DNA of 45,248 nucleotides, taken from Acholeplasma laidlawii. Lineage in GTDB: Bacteria; Bacillota_I; Bacilli_A; Acholeplasmatales; Acholeplasmataceae. The position numbers and the translations under genes are program-made. Below are positions 25,589 through 34,318 of the stretch, in pieces (within the stretch, counting starts at the first letter, position 1; every line of letters begins with the position of its first letter). The stretch covers positions 1-45,248 of the forward strand of contig NZ_JADNRS010000019.1 in the NCBI RefSeq assembly GCF_015709225.1, written 5' to 3'. The notes beneath the pieces are model-generated. The model did not search any database, was not told the origin of the DNA, and worked only from the letters and a program-made list of their open reading frames with translations.

Positions 25589-25642
25589 ATACCCCATCGG
25601 GTATACTTACACTATTCTATTACAACCCATATGTTTAGTCAA
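25589..25642 (-). promoter_or_regulatory. Sulfur-operon promoter with CstR-type operator
   Basis: On the minus strand TTGACT (25637-25642), 17-bp spacer, TAGAAT (25614-25619). A perfect dyad ATACCC-CATC-GGGTAT (25589-25604) follows over and just after the expected start of transcription. The sequence matches the TACCC/GGGTA type of operator bound by CsoR/CstR proteins, and the operon's own last gene encodes such a repressor. Confidence 0.8.
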
Positions 25643-25703
25643 GAATAAGAACTCACACATTTTAAATTTGCTAAATATTCACATTTTTTATATCTTTGAT
25701 TTA

Positions 25704-25741
25704 ATAATAAAAAAACAACCTAATCAACTTAGATTGTTTTT
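25704..25741 (-). terminator. Terminator after the decayed ars-like cassette
   Basis: AAAAACAA, one U-G wobble, CTAA, a 5-base loop, TTAG and TTGTTTTT form a 13-bp stem followed by TTATTATT on the minus strand. It shows that the remnants upstream once formed an operon that ended here. Confidence 0.7.
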
Positions 25742-25770
25742 ACGTATTGTATGAGATTAATTATCCTAAA

Positions 25771-25923
25771 CTATGTTTTATGTTTGTTTATGAATTCAGC
25801 AATTTGGTCAACACTTTCTTCTATACCGCATTTTTTTGCAGCATCAATTGTATTTTGATAGTTTTGCATAGATTTTTTGCAGCAACCACCAAGTGCTTGT
25901 ATTTTTATGTTTACTTCCCCCAT
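25771..25923 (-). pseudogene. Shortened redox-active thioredoxin-like protein
   Basis: 50 codons. The start IKIQALGGCCKKSMQNYQN matches the N-terminus of the small thioredoxin-like 'redox-active disulfide' proteins that follow arsP-type permeases; those are usually 75-80 aa and continue with a GVMxTPALV region that is missing here. A weak AGGTGG lies just before the ATG. It may still be translated, but the fold would be incomplete. It overlaps the permease fragment by 13 bases. Confidence 0.55.
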
Positions 25924-26036
25924 TTACCACCTGAAAACTCTAAACCAAATAAAAATTCAAGTAATGCTCCAATTAAACGATCCGGCCATTTCATAGCCAG
26001 TATTTCATTTGTTATAAAACCCAACACATCACTCAT
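25911..26036 (-). pseudogene. N-terminal stub of an ArsP-type permease
   Basis: 41 codons, overlapping the ArsR-like stop by ATGA as in an intact operon. The sequence NEILAMKWPDRLIGALLEFL followed by FGLEF resembles the first segment of DUF318/ArsP permeases (about 300 aa). It ends in TAA just after the first amphipathic segment, so nearly all membrane helices are gone, apparently by an internal deletion. Confidence 0.55.
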
Positions 26037-26293
26037 TTGCTTAACTCTTTCCTTTTAGTTGGCATATGACAAATACAGTCTTCAGATTCAGTTACAATAC
26101 CATTTATATATTCTATAAATTTATCGGTCATACTTGTGTTGACTGAATACCTCATCCAAGAACCATCTTTTACGGCTTCTACTAGTCCTGACTCTGTTAA
26201 CATTTTCATATGGTAACTTAAGGTAGACTGTGTAATGTGTATATTTTCTAGAATCTCACACGCACAAAGCGATCCACAAGATAACATATCCAA
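26033..26293 (-). pseudogene. ArsR/SmtB-type regulator missing its N-terminus
   Basis: 86 codons from a TTG. The helix-turn-helix is intact (CACEILENIHITQSTLSYHM, then MLTESGLVEAVKDGSWMRYSV). Family members begin about 20-25 residues earlier with a dimer helix and 'RLKIL'; here LKIL is still readable but a TGA stands immediately before it (26303-26305). No Shine-Dalgarno is seen. A Cys pair (CGSLCAC) as in arsenic or metal sensors is kept, and CICH near the end could add ligands. The 5' end seems lost where the ABC permease gene now ends, 29 bases away. Confidence 0.6.
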
Positions 26294-26321
26294 GATTTTT
26301 AATCACTATAAGTAGAATCTA

Positions 26322-27125
26322 TTAGGCTGTAATATCTTTTTTCTTGTAAAAAAACCAAGATAGTATTAAAGATATCCCGATGATGCCAATTGAAATCACT
26401 AAGTATAGTGGTTTTATCATTTGATCATTTACAATACTTACTGCATTAATAAACTCATAAGGTGAAATATATTTTAAATACTCAAATTCATTTGTTAGTT
26501 TACTTATTAGATCAATCACATACATGCCAATAACAAGACCTAATGCGATACTTAGTACTCTTCTAGACTTTGTAACAAACACACTTATTAAAAATGATAT
26601 ACTTGCAAAAATCATTTGAAGAATAAATGGTGCGTAACTATATAAGAACCAAATCGACATATTCACATCACCGTATATTAGAAATGCTATCATTAATACC
26701 GCAGCAACCAAGCTATTTAATATAAGTAAATTTAAAATAATGACAATAATTTTACCAAAAACTATTTGTGTTCTACTAATCGGTTTACTTAGTAAGAACT
26801 CAATCGTCTTATCATCTTCTTCTTTACTTAATATACTACCACCTAATATCGCAGCATAACTTCCACCAATTAAATTGACAAACAAGAATCCTTCAACACC
26901 AAACCAACCATAGAAAGTGCTCATATCTAGACCATCTTCACCGATGCCGAATATCTCTAAAAACTCAGGCGGATATATACTCAGAAATTCTTCTATATTA
27001 GAAAAGGCATCTTCAAATGCTGGAAATAACATAAGCATTAATGCTGCAGTACCTGCAACAATTGCTGACCATAAGATTAAACTCTTAAAATTTCTTTTAA
27101 ATTCAGTCATAATGAGTTTGTTCAT
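26322..27125 (-). CDS. ABC-2 type transporter permease
   Basis: 267 aa with six predicted helices (about 16-36, 70-100, 117-140, 147-170, 178-200, 238-260). The FLLSKPISRTQIVFGK loop is typical of ABC-2 permeases of the multidrug or bacteriocin-export type. It overlaps its ATPase gene by ATGA, so the two form one exporter. The substrate is unknown. Confidence 0.88.
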   Translation of the reverse strand: MNKLIMTEFKRNFKSLILWSAIVAGTAALMLMLFPAFEDAFSNIEEFLSIYPPEFLEIFGIGEDGLDMSTFYGWFGVEGFLFVNLIGGSYAAILGGSILSKEEDDKTIEFLLSKPISRTQIVFGKIIVIILNLLILNSLVAAVLMIAFLIYGDVNMSIWFLYSYAPFILQMIFASISFLISVFVTKSRRVLSIALGLVIGMYVIDLISKLTNEFEYLKYISPYEFINAVSIVNDQMIKPLYLVISIGIIGISLILSWFFYKKKDITA

Positions 27126-27997
27126 GATATATCCTCCTTCTCATAAAAGTGCATAAATATTTCTTCTAAGGTAGGTTCAGTAATGCTTAAATCTTCTATT
27201 TTAATCACACTTAATTTCTTAAGTAATTCATCTATAGAACCATTAAAAATAAATGAAATATTACCATTTTGATGTTCTACTTGCAGCATTTGGTCAGTAA
27301 TCTTGAGTGTTTCTTTACTTTTTATCTTCACTCTTTTTGACTTTGATTTTAATATACTTTCTATAGTTTCAACCCGGACTAATCTGCCTTCTCTAATAAT
27401 GCCTACTCTGTCACATATGCGTTCTACTTCACTCAAGTTATGGGATGAGAAGAAAATCGTTGTACCCTTTTTCTTTTCAGCATCTAGAATTTGAAAAAAC
27501 TTATTTTGAATGAGTGGATCGAGTCCAGATGTAGGTTCATCTAGAATAAGTATCTTAGGCTTCGTTACAAGTGCAGTGACAATTGCAACCTTCTTTTTAT
27601 TACCAAAAGATAAGTCCTCAATTTTTCTGTCAATATCTAAACTAAGCATTTCAACTAGATGGTCCATATATGACTCATCTACTTCCCCATTAAAGCTTGA
27701 TGCATATTTAATAAACTTTTTGACTGTCATGTCACCATAAAAATTTACTTCGCTTGGTATATATCCAACTTGTTTTCTAATAGCTATGGTATCTTTTACA
27801 ATATCTAACCCATCTACTTGCGCAGAACCACTTGTTGGATAAATCAGGTTTAACAAAGTTCTAACAGTTGTTGACTTACCCGCCCCATTAGGACCAATAA
27901 ATCCAAAAATCTCACCTGGATGAACCTCTAGTGAGACATCAATAATACCTCTTGAATTTTTATTATAATACTTTGTTAATTGTTCTAATTTAATCAT
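27122..27997 (-). CDS. ABC transporter ATP-binding protein
   Basis: 291 aa from the ATG at 27997; an earlier ATG (28009) lies too close to AAAGGA. Walker A is GPNGAGKST, the signature LSFGNKKKVAIV, Walker B ILILDEPTSGLD and the switch His is in FFSSHNLSEVERICDR. The roughly 80-residue tail is typical of CcmA/drug-export ATPases. It is first in the operon with the ABC-2 permease. Confidence 0.92.
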   Translation of the reverse strand: MIKLEQLTKYYNKNSRGIIDVSLEVHPGEIFGFIGPNGAGKSTTVRTLLNLIYPTSGSAQVDGLDIVKDTIAIRKQVGYIPSEVNFYGDMTVKKFIKYASSFNGEVDESYMDHLVEMLSLDIDRKIEDLSFGNKKKVAIVTALVTKPKILILDEPTSGLDPLIQNKFFQILDAEKKKGTTIFFSSHNLSEVERICDRVGIIREGRLVRVETIESILKSKSKRVKIKSKETLKITDQMLQVEHQNGNISFIFNGSIDELLKKLSVIKIEDLSITEPTLEEIFMHFYEKEDIS

Positions 27998-28140
27998 AAT
28001 ATCCCACATCCTTTACTATTATTATACTCCAACTGTATACCTACCCAATATTCTTTACAAAAATATAGTATTTTTTTAAAATAGCAACTTATAATCTAGG
28101 TGTAATACATGTATAATATCAGTAGTTGAGGTAGATTAAA

Positions 28141-28635
28141 ATGATTAGATTAGCACATATTGATGATTTAAATGATATTATGAATATCATTAAAGAGGCT
28201 CAATTAAGAATGAAACAAGCATATATGACTCAGTGGCAAAATAACTACCCCAACCCTAAGGTTATTCTAAAAGATATTCTAGATAAATCACTTTATGTTT
28301 ACGTGCAAGATGGACTTATAATAGGCACGATGAGTGTTTTTTCATATGATGTAGTATATGACAATATAGAAGGTACATGGCTAAATCAAAATCCTTATAT
28401 GGTTATTCATAGGATTGCTTTAGCATCTAGTACTTTAGGGCAAAATAAAACAAAAGAAATGATTGATTTTGTTTTTAATCACTTTAAGACTAAGGATATA
28501 AGAATAGATACACACCCTAAAAACACACCTATGATTAAGAGTCTAGAACGTCAACGTTTTGTTTACTGTGGTATCGTCTATGTAACAACTGATAAGGATG
28601 CTTTAAGATTAGCCTATCATAAACATATTATTTAA
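28141..28635 (+). CDS. GNAT family N-acetyltransferase
   Basis: 164 aa. The GNAT pattern is seen: IRLAHIDDLNDIMNIIKEA at the N-terminus, IIGTMSVF strand, VIHRIALASSTLGQNKTKEM in place of the acetyl-CoA P-loop, then DTHPKNTPMIKSLERQRF. The Q-x-x-G/A P-loop is weak. GAGG lies 10 bases from the ATG and a -10 TATAAT near 28111. The substrate is unknown. Confidence 0.82.
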   Translation: MIRLAHIDDLNDIMNIIKEAQLRMKQAYMTQWQNNYPNPKVILKDILDKSLYVYVQDGLIIGTMSVFSYDVVYDNIEGTWLNQNPYMVIHRIALASSTLGQNKTKEMIDFVFNHFKTKDIRIDTHPKNTPMIKSLERQRFVYCGIVYVTTDKDALRLAYHKHII

Positions 28636-28680
28636 AAGAAAAAAGTGCAATCCATTTTTGCTGGAATGCACTTTATCTAT
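28636..28680. terminator. Bidirectional terminator, GNAT and membrane-protein genes
   Basis: AAAGTGCA, mismatch, TCCA, a 7-base loop, TGGA, mismatch, TGCACTTT, with A's before and T's after. It serves both convergent genes. Confidence 0.7.
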
Positions 28681-29186
28681 CAGTTTAATTCTATATGTTT
28701 AGCCCTTTGTCTTCTTATCATTCTATTAATATCTATGATGAACCAGACTATTAAAGTAATACTTGAAAGTGTAATGATACCTAATAATGCATTCGTGTTT
28801 TCTAAATAAATTGCACTAAATATGATCAATAAGAGTGGATAAGCATAATGGCTTATCTTTTTTAATACTTTAATAAACTTGATAAGTGGATGACCAGATC
28901 TATCTTTATTGATTACTTCTAATAGAGTCACTATCAGTTGGAATAAAATGTAAGATAAAGAAATTGTTACCAAGAACCTAGTACTATAAATAAGTGATGT
29001 GGCAACTAATGTGATTACTAGGCCTAAAAATATATAGGTTAACACAAATTTTAAACGTTTTCTAAATAAATTATCCGTATCAACTTTTTTGAAAAATAGT
29101 CCAATAATTTTTGCAATACCTGTGAATAATATTTCTCCAAATATTTCAAAAAATAGTTGGAGAATGATTTCAATTAATGCTTCCAT
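28680..29186 (-). CDS. Multi-helix membrane protein, unknown
   Basis: 168 aa from the ATG at 29186, 8 bases after AAGGG; an ATG 30 bases earlier has no site. The N-terminal amphipathic segment is followed by helices near 44-66, 70-92, 106-125 and 132-152. No catalytic motif or family is recognised. A -10 TACAAT lies near 29214. Confidence 0.6.
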   Translation of the reverse strand: MEALIEIILQLFFEIFGEILFTGIAKIIGLFFKKVDTDNLFRKRLKFVLTYIFLGLVITLVATSLIYSTRFLVTISLSYILFQLIVTLLEVINKDRSGHPLIKFIKVLKKISHYAYPLLLIIFSAIYLENTNALLGIITLSSITLIVWFIIDINRMIRRQRAKHIELN

Positions 29187-29251
29187 ATACTTAACCCTTA
29201 TTATGTTTGACATCATTGTATCATAAAAATACTAAGCGTTTAAGGTATATA

Positions 29252-29263
29252 ATAAACGTTTAT
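29252..29263. promoter_or_regulatory. Palindrome resembling the TrmB half-site
   Basis: ATAAACGTTTAT is a perfect 12-bp palindrome 66 bases upstream of the membrane-protein gene. Ten bases (AATAAACGTT) match the arm of the TrmB-gene operator at 22973. It may be a second binding site of that regulator. Confidence 0.35.
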
Positions 29264-29297
29264 ATAGCTTATTGAAATTCTTAGTATCCTTTTCTTA

Positions 29298-30287
29298 TTA
29301 AATGAATCTTTTTCTTATTTCCTCAGCTGTTAAATTAAGTAGATAGGATGGAGCAATATCTGCAACTGTCTTAGCCCCTGTTACACCTTCTTTATTTAGT
29401 CTATAAGCCGCTCTTGCATATGCTAGTAATACACGTGCTGTAAAATCAGGATTAGAGTCTAATTTAAGCTTGTATTCAATCATTTGGTGATGTTCATTAT
29501 GTAACCCTGTTTGGCCGTATCTAATGACTAAACCACCATGTGGTAAGCCCTGATGATTTTTTTGAAGTTCTTCATGATTTATGAAATGCACTTCAGTTTC
29601 ATAAGGTTCAAAATAATTGGGCATAGTCTGGATATCATGTTCTATTTTAGCTAAGTCTGCATCTGTTTCTGCCACGACATAACAAATTCTTTTATGTTTA
29701 TCCTTTACAGATAGTGTTGGCATCTCTCCATTTTTAACAGCATCAATTGCTGATTTTATTGGTACTGTATATTGAACAGCATGTTTTACACCTGGTACTC
29801 TTCTAATAGCATCTGAATGCCCTTGACTAACACCTTCACCCCAAAAGGTATAAGTTGCACCGACAGGAAGTATTGCTTCAGCTAATATTCTGTTTATAGA
29901 AAACATACCAGGATCCCAACCACTTGCAACTACACTTACCTTTTGAGCCTTTTTAGATGCTTCATCCATATGGTTAAAATACTCATTTATTAAAGCATGG
30001 TTATCATACCCGTCTACAGTATTCATAAGACTTGCGATTAAAGGTCCTTGAACTGGCAAATCAGACATGCTACCACCGCATAAAATAGCTACATCTATCC
30101 TATCTTTTAAGTTTTCGACTTCATCCAAATGATAAACTGATACACCTTTAGTCGTTGTCTCTAACGTTTTAGGATCACGTCTTGTAAATACACCAAACAG
30201 TTCCATATCATCACTTTGTAACAGACCAGTTTCTATGCTTTTACCAAGATTACCATATCCAATAATTGCAATTTTAATTTTACCCAT
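29298..30287 (-). CDS. ddh: meso-Diaminopimelate D-dehydrogenase
   Basis: 329 aa. The NADP-binding start IAIIGYGNLGKSIE (Gly10, 12, 15) and family signatures CGGSMSDLPVQ, ASGWDPGMFSINR, WGEGVSQGHSDAIRRVPGV and HGGLVIRYG leave little doubt. It reductively aminates tetrahydrodipicolinate to meso-DAP in one step, giving DAP and then lysine. In a wall-less cell the product would serve lysine synthesis. GAGG lies 8 bases from the ATG. It stands alone, with no lysine genes next to it. Confidence 0.93.
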   Translation of the reverse strand: MGKIKIAIIGYGNLGKSIETGLLQSDDMELFGVFTRRDPKTLETTTKGVSVYHLDEVENLKDRIDVAILCGGSMSDLPVQGPLIASLMNTVDGYDNHALINEYFNHMDEASKKAQKVSVVASGWDPGMFSINRILAEAILPVGATYTFWGEGVSQGHSDAIRRVPGVKHAVQYTVPIKSAIDAVKNGEMPTLSVKDKHKRICYVVAETDADLAKIEHDIQTMPNYFEPYETEVHFINHEELQKNHQGLPHGGLVIRYGQTGLHNEHHQMIEYKLKLDSNPDFTARVLLAYARAAYRLNKEGVTGAKTVADIAPSYLLNLTAEEIRKRFI

Positions 30288-30419
30288 TTTCTAACCTCGC
30301 TCATCACTTCGTATATAAATTACTTTTACATTATACTTCATAATTTAGTTTTTAGTTTCGTTATTGATTATATGAATTCCTTATAATAATACTTGTTTAT
30401 TCAAAAGAAACAATTACTA

Positions 30420-31907
30420 CTAGTCATCTATTGTTTGATTAATTGTAGTGGTTTTACCACTTAAATAACTACTAAATTTCATATTTTTAGTTTCATTATA
30501 GTTGAATAAACATTCAAAATAGTCCATACCCGAAATGGTAATGTTAACCGCATTATCATAAATTTCTTTGCGTATTTGATAGACTTCATTAAACATTTCA
30601 TCTTTATAAAACTTAGTACTCATGGCTTCTAATATGACTTTTTTGTAGTTTTCTAGATAAGCTTCAGGTGCACCCTTAACTACAGTTTTAAGCACTAGTG
30701 GATTGATTTGATCATCTACACCACCCATCGTAGTCATTTTTGCATACGGACTGTAAGAAGTCATACCATCTCCACTTGGGTTCCAATCTCTTGTAACACC
30801 AAAGGTTCTATCAAAATCATAAGGGATAAATATCGCTTGATCCGTATCTTTTAAAAAGTAAATGTAGTAGTTATTATAGTGATGTCTCAAATCATCAGGG
30901 TTACCTACCAAATACGAAATGGCTTCATAGACTAAATAATAGTTCATATTCACTAAACTAGAAAAATCTGTATCTTGATTCAGTGTTTGAATCAATGTTT
31001 TTAATAGTATATGTTCATTATTCTTCTTATTTGTTTTTAGATCATATACCGGAAAATACGATTCATCTTCATTTTCAACACCTATTTTATTTATTGTATC
31101 CATCGTAAGACTTCCACCTTTTTCATAGTCCCATCCTACTTTATAGAGATCTCCACCTAAGTGTTTCGAACCTAATCTTTTTTCTAAAAAAAGTTCATCA
31201 ATACATTCAAGTGCAAAATACACGCCTAAGTTTTCATAATCTTGGCGATATTTTAATTGCATATTTACAGGTGTTATCTTAGGTGCTAACACACCAAAAC
31301 TTGAATACATTTCATAAGTCCAGTACTCTCTTGAATATGTTTCATCAAAACTCTTATTCCACTTTAAATCTAATTTTTCCATACCAGCAAAAGTTCTATC
31401 TTTTCTTTCATCACGAGCTTCTTTACTTGCCCAAACTTTAGGGTTAGCATAGTATGCTTCATCATCAAAGGTTTGTTTAAAGGATAGTTTATAGTGAATT
31501 AGGTGATATAGACCTTGCTCTTGATTATGGAAATTAGTTCTTGAAGTATTACCCTTCATACGAATACCTACTTCTTCAAAAACATGAGTTTTACCATTGA
31601 TAATGAATGTTACATTACTCATTCTGTATATCGGTGATTTGCTACCCTTGGATGCATAAGTTTCATAATCACTTTGAATGAGTGCAAGTTCACTTTCTGC
31701 AATATCTATTTTGATTTGCACATTTGAGTTTACATCAAAAAATTCATCATATAATCCAGATATATTCTTTACATAATCCATTTTAGTATCAAGAGAGACT
31801 ATGTCATCATCTTCTTCTTTATCTGGAACATCCTCTGTCTTTGGTGTACAACCAACTACGAATATGCACAAGATTATTGATAAAACGAATAGAAACGTTT
31901 TTTTCAT
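30420..31907 (-). CDS. CotH-like lipoprotein
   Basis: 495 aa from the ATG at 31907, 5 bases after GGAGG. A signal peptide ends in lipobox VVGC, followed by an acidic linker. The CotH kinase-like domain has GIRMKGNTS, FKQTFDD, LDLKWN, REYWTYEMYSSFGVLAPK and FIPYDFDRTFG; the last matches the metal-binding DFD-like site of the atypical kinase. CotH of Bacillus phosphorylates spore-coat proteins, but extracellular CotH lipoproteins are also common in non-sporing gut bacteria and mollicutes. Here it would act on the cell surface. The target is unknown. Confidence 0.87.
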   Translation of the reverse strand: MKKTFLFVLSIILCIFVVGCTPKTEDVPDKEEDDDIVSLDTKMDYVKNISGLYDEFFDVNSNVQIKIDIAESELALIQSDYETYASKGSKSPIYRMSNVTFIINGKTHVFEEVGIRMKGNTSRTNFHNQEQGLYHLIHYKLSFKQTFDDEAYYANPKVWASKEARDERKDRTFAGMEKLDLKWNKSFDETYSREYWTYEMYSSFGVLAPKITPVNMQLKYRQDYENLGVYFALECIDELFLEKRLGSKHLGGDLYKVGWDYEKGGSLTMDTINKIGVENEDESYFPVYDLKTNKKNNEHILLKTLIQTLNQDTDFSSLVNMNYYLVYEAISYLVGNPDDLRHHYNNYYIYFLKDTDQAIFIPYDFDRTFGVTRDWNPSGDGMTSYSPYAKMTTMGGVDDQINPLVLKTVVKGAPEAYLENYKKVILEAMSTKFYKDEMFNEVYQIRKEIYDNAVNITISGMDYFECLFNYNETKNMKFSSYLSGKTTTINQTIDD

Positions 31908-32059
31908 CTGAACCTCCAAAAGTAAATCAACTTTAGTTAAATTATACCACTTATGACATATTTGATGAGTTCATGCATAAAAATTATAAACTTAGAAGTT
32001 TGATAATTTGCTTCGTGATATAATGTAGTTATACTAAATATATTAAAGGAGCGCTTCAT

Positions 32060-32878
32060 ATGAAAGTTATTAATCAGCATTACACATTAAGCAATGGGGT
32101 CAAAATGCCAAAAATCGGATTAGGTACATGGCAGGTAAAAGATGGTGATGAGGCATATAACTCCGTCAAAATTGCCCTTAAAAATGGCTATCGTCATATT
32201 GATACTGCAGAAGGCTATCGGAATGAAGCATCTGTAGGAAAAGCTATTAAGGATTCAGGTATTCCAAGGGATCATATATTTGTAACATCCAAGCTAGAAT
32301 CCCACATTAAAACTTATGAAGGAACACTAGAAGCATTTGACAAGACACTAAAAGCCCTTGATTTTGAATATTTAGATTTATTCTTAATTCATGCACCTTG
32401 GCCATGGGATGAAGTTGGTAAAGAATGCCACGAAGGTAATGTTCTATCGTATAAAGCCATGGAAAAACTATATAAAGATGGAAAAATTAGAGCAATCGGA
32501 ATATCTAATTTTGAACCAGTTGACATAGAAAATATTATTACTCATTGTGAAATTGTGCCACACGTGAATCAAATTGCTTACTTTATTGGACTAGATCAAT
32601 CAAAAACTATTGAAAGTTGTAATAAGCATAATATATTTGTTGAAGCCTACTCTCCTTTAGGTACAGGCCGTTTATTATCTAATGAAGTTATAGTTCAAAT
32701 GGCAGAAAAATATCAAGTATCACCCGCACAAATCTGTATCCGTTATTGCTTACAAAAAGGTACTGCACCATTACCAAAATCAACGCATGAAGAACGTATT
32801 ATAATGAATACACAAGTTGATTTTGAAATTCATGAGAAAGATATGATTATATTAGATCACGTTAAAAAGAATTTTTGA
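32060..32878 (+). CDS. Aldo/keto reductase (AKR5-like)
   Basis: 272 aa. The catalytic tetrad is Asp48, Tyr53, Lys78 and His111, seen in HIDTAEGYRNE, VTSKLE and LIHAPWP. IGISNF and the end PLPKSTHEERI, which binds NADPH, are also present. The substrate is some aldehyde or ketone such as methylglyoxal. AAAGGAG lies 8-9 bases from the ATG. The stop is TGA. Confidence 0.92.
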   Translation: MKVINQHYTLSNGVKMPKIGLGTWQVKDGDEAYNSVKIALKNGYRHIDTAEGYRNEASVGKAIKDSGIPRDHIFVTSKLESHIKTYEGTLEAFDKTLKALDFEYLDLFLIHAPWPWDEVGKECHEGNVLSYKAMEKLYKDGKIRAIGISNFEPVDIENIITHCEIVPHVNQIAYFIGLDQSKTIESCNKHNIFVEAYSPLGTGRLLSNEVIVQMAEKYQVSPAQICIRYCLQKGTAPLPKSTHEERIIMNTQVDFEIHEKDMIILDHVKKNF

Positions 32879-32902
32879 CAGAACTACATATGAGGTAAAT
32901 TA

Positions 32903-32936
32903 AAAGACTAAGTTAATTCTTAGTCTTTCTTATTTT
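32903..32936 (+). terminator. Intrinsic terminator of the aldo/keto reductase gene
   Basis: A perfect 10-bp stem AAAGACTAAG / CTTAGTCTTT with a 6-base loop is followed by CTTATTTTTTAT. The remaining 140 bases to the M42 gene show no gene. Confidence 0.88.
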
Positions 32937-33076
32937 TTATCTAAAATGCTTTTTATGTTCTACTTTCTGTTTACGATAATATGAGTCCAAAGAACCAATT
33001 GCTATAATTAGTAATTTGTAAGAATCATAAAAAAATTTGATTTTTTATAAAGACTATTTATATGTTTTTGATTTAG

Positions 33077-34108
33077 TTACACTAAATATGTATAAATTAA
33101 TTTCAAGGTATTTTCTATGCCTTTTAAATGGGTTCTTTCCATACCATGTGATGCACTTACACCACTACCAATTAATGCACCCTTCATATCTACACCAGCT
33201 CTTCTTGCAGCACCAATATCACTACCATAATATGGGAATATATCTACTGTAAAATCAAGATGGTTGTCTTTAGCCATTTGGATTAGTTTTGATGTTAATT
33301 CATAGTCATATGGACCCCCTGAATCTTTAGCACAGATCGATACTGCATATTCGCTACCTGCTAAATCAAGACCAATACAACCCATATCAAGTGTAACAAA
33401 TTCAGAGATTCTATGATCAACGATGGAAGCACCGTGGCCAACTTCTTCATAAACTACAAAATATAGCTTTGTGTCATGTTTAAATTGAATGTTATGTTCT
33501 GAAGTATATTTTAAGAGCATGAGTAAGATAACTACTGAAGCTTTATCATCAATAAATCTTGATTTTAAAAATCCTGTATCTGTAATCATAAATTTAGTAT
33601 CATAACTTACAATATCTCCGTTTTGAATACCTAACTTAGTCACATCTTCTTTAGAAGACACTTCTACATCTAATCTAACTTCTAAGGATTCTATGTCCCT
33701 AGATTTAGTATTTGCATCTTTAAATACATGAACTGCAGGAGATGTAGATAATATGGTACCCGTATATTTTCTGCCATCACGTGTATAAACGGTACAGTAT
33801 TCTCCATCAAGTGTAGGTGTGCTGGGTCCTCCTAATGTTGTGAGTGTTAAAGTTCCATTAGGTTTGATGGATCTAACCATTAAACCGAGTGTGTCACAAT
33901 GAGCTGATGTTGCAACCATTTTTGATGAGTCTTTACCTTTGATAAATATCTCTAGTGCACCACTATTTAATATGTTAGACTCATAACCATAACTATCAAC
34001 ATATCGTTTAACTAGTTCTATAACATGCTTTGTGAATCCTGTTGGGGAATCACAATGAAATATATCCTGAGCTACTTGTTTAAAATACGCTATATCAAAT
34101 GAAATCAT
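33077..34108 (-). CDS. M42 family aminopeptidase
   Basis: 343 aa. Metal ligands are seen in TSAHCDTLG (His70, Asp72), FIDDKASV, VVYEEVGHGAS (catalytic Glu-Glu) and SHGMERTH near the end. M42 enzymes (FrvX, glutamyl or deblocking aminopeptidases, TET-like dodecamers) clear short peptides in the cytoplasm. GAGG lies 8 bases from the ATG. Confidence 0.9.
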   Translation of the reverse strand: MISFDIAYFKQVAQDIFHCDSPTGFTKHVIELVKRYVDSYGYESNILNSGALEIFIKGKDSSKMVATSAHCDTLGLMVRSIKPNGTLTLTTLGGPSTPTLDGEYCTVYTRDGRKYTGTILSTSPAVHVFKDANTKSRDIESLEVRLDVEVSSKEDVTKLGIQNGDIVSYDTKFMITDTGFLKSRFIDDKASVVILLMLLKYTSEHNIQFKHDTKLYFVVYEEVGHGASIVDHRISEFVTLDMGCIGLDLAGSEYAVSICAKDSGGPYDYELTSKLIQMAKDNHLDFTVDIFPYYGSDIGAARRAGVDMKGALIGSGVSASHGMERTHLKGIENTLKLIYTYLV

Positions 34109-34318
34109 ATGTTTACCTCTTTTTAATTAATGTATCAATTATATCAAGAATTGCTTAATAAGCATAGATTAATTATACATAATCGATGTATTCATAATTT
34201 GCTACTTTTAGAAACATTTCAAGATATCATGTGATTTATTAAAAGTTATGTTGAATGGTTCCTATTATTATATACTTTATGATTATTGTTTGCTACAATT
34301 GTCTTTGAGGTATTTTTT

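Noticed and set aside
25747-26058. 103-codon plus-strand ORF
   Set aside because: It is the reverse of the recognisable permease and thioredoxin-like fragments, which explain the sequence better.
33037-33252. 71-codon plus-strand ORF
   Set aside because: It overlaps the conserved C-terminus of the M42 peptidase in antisense and has no start signals.
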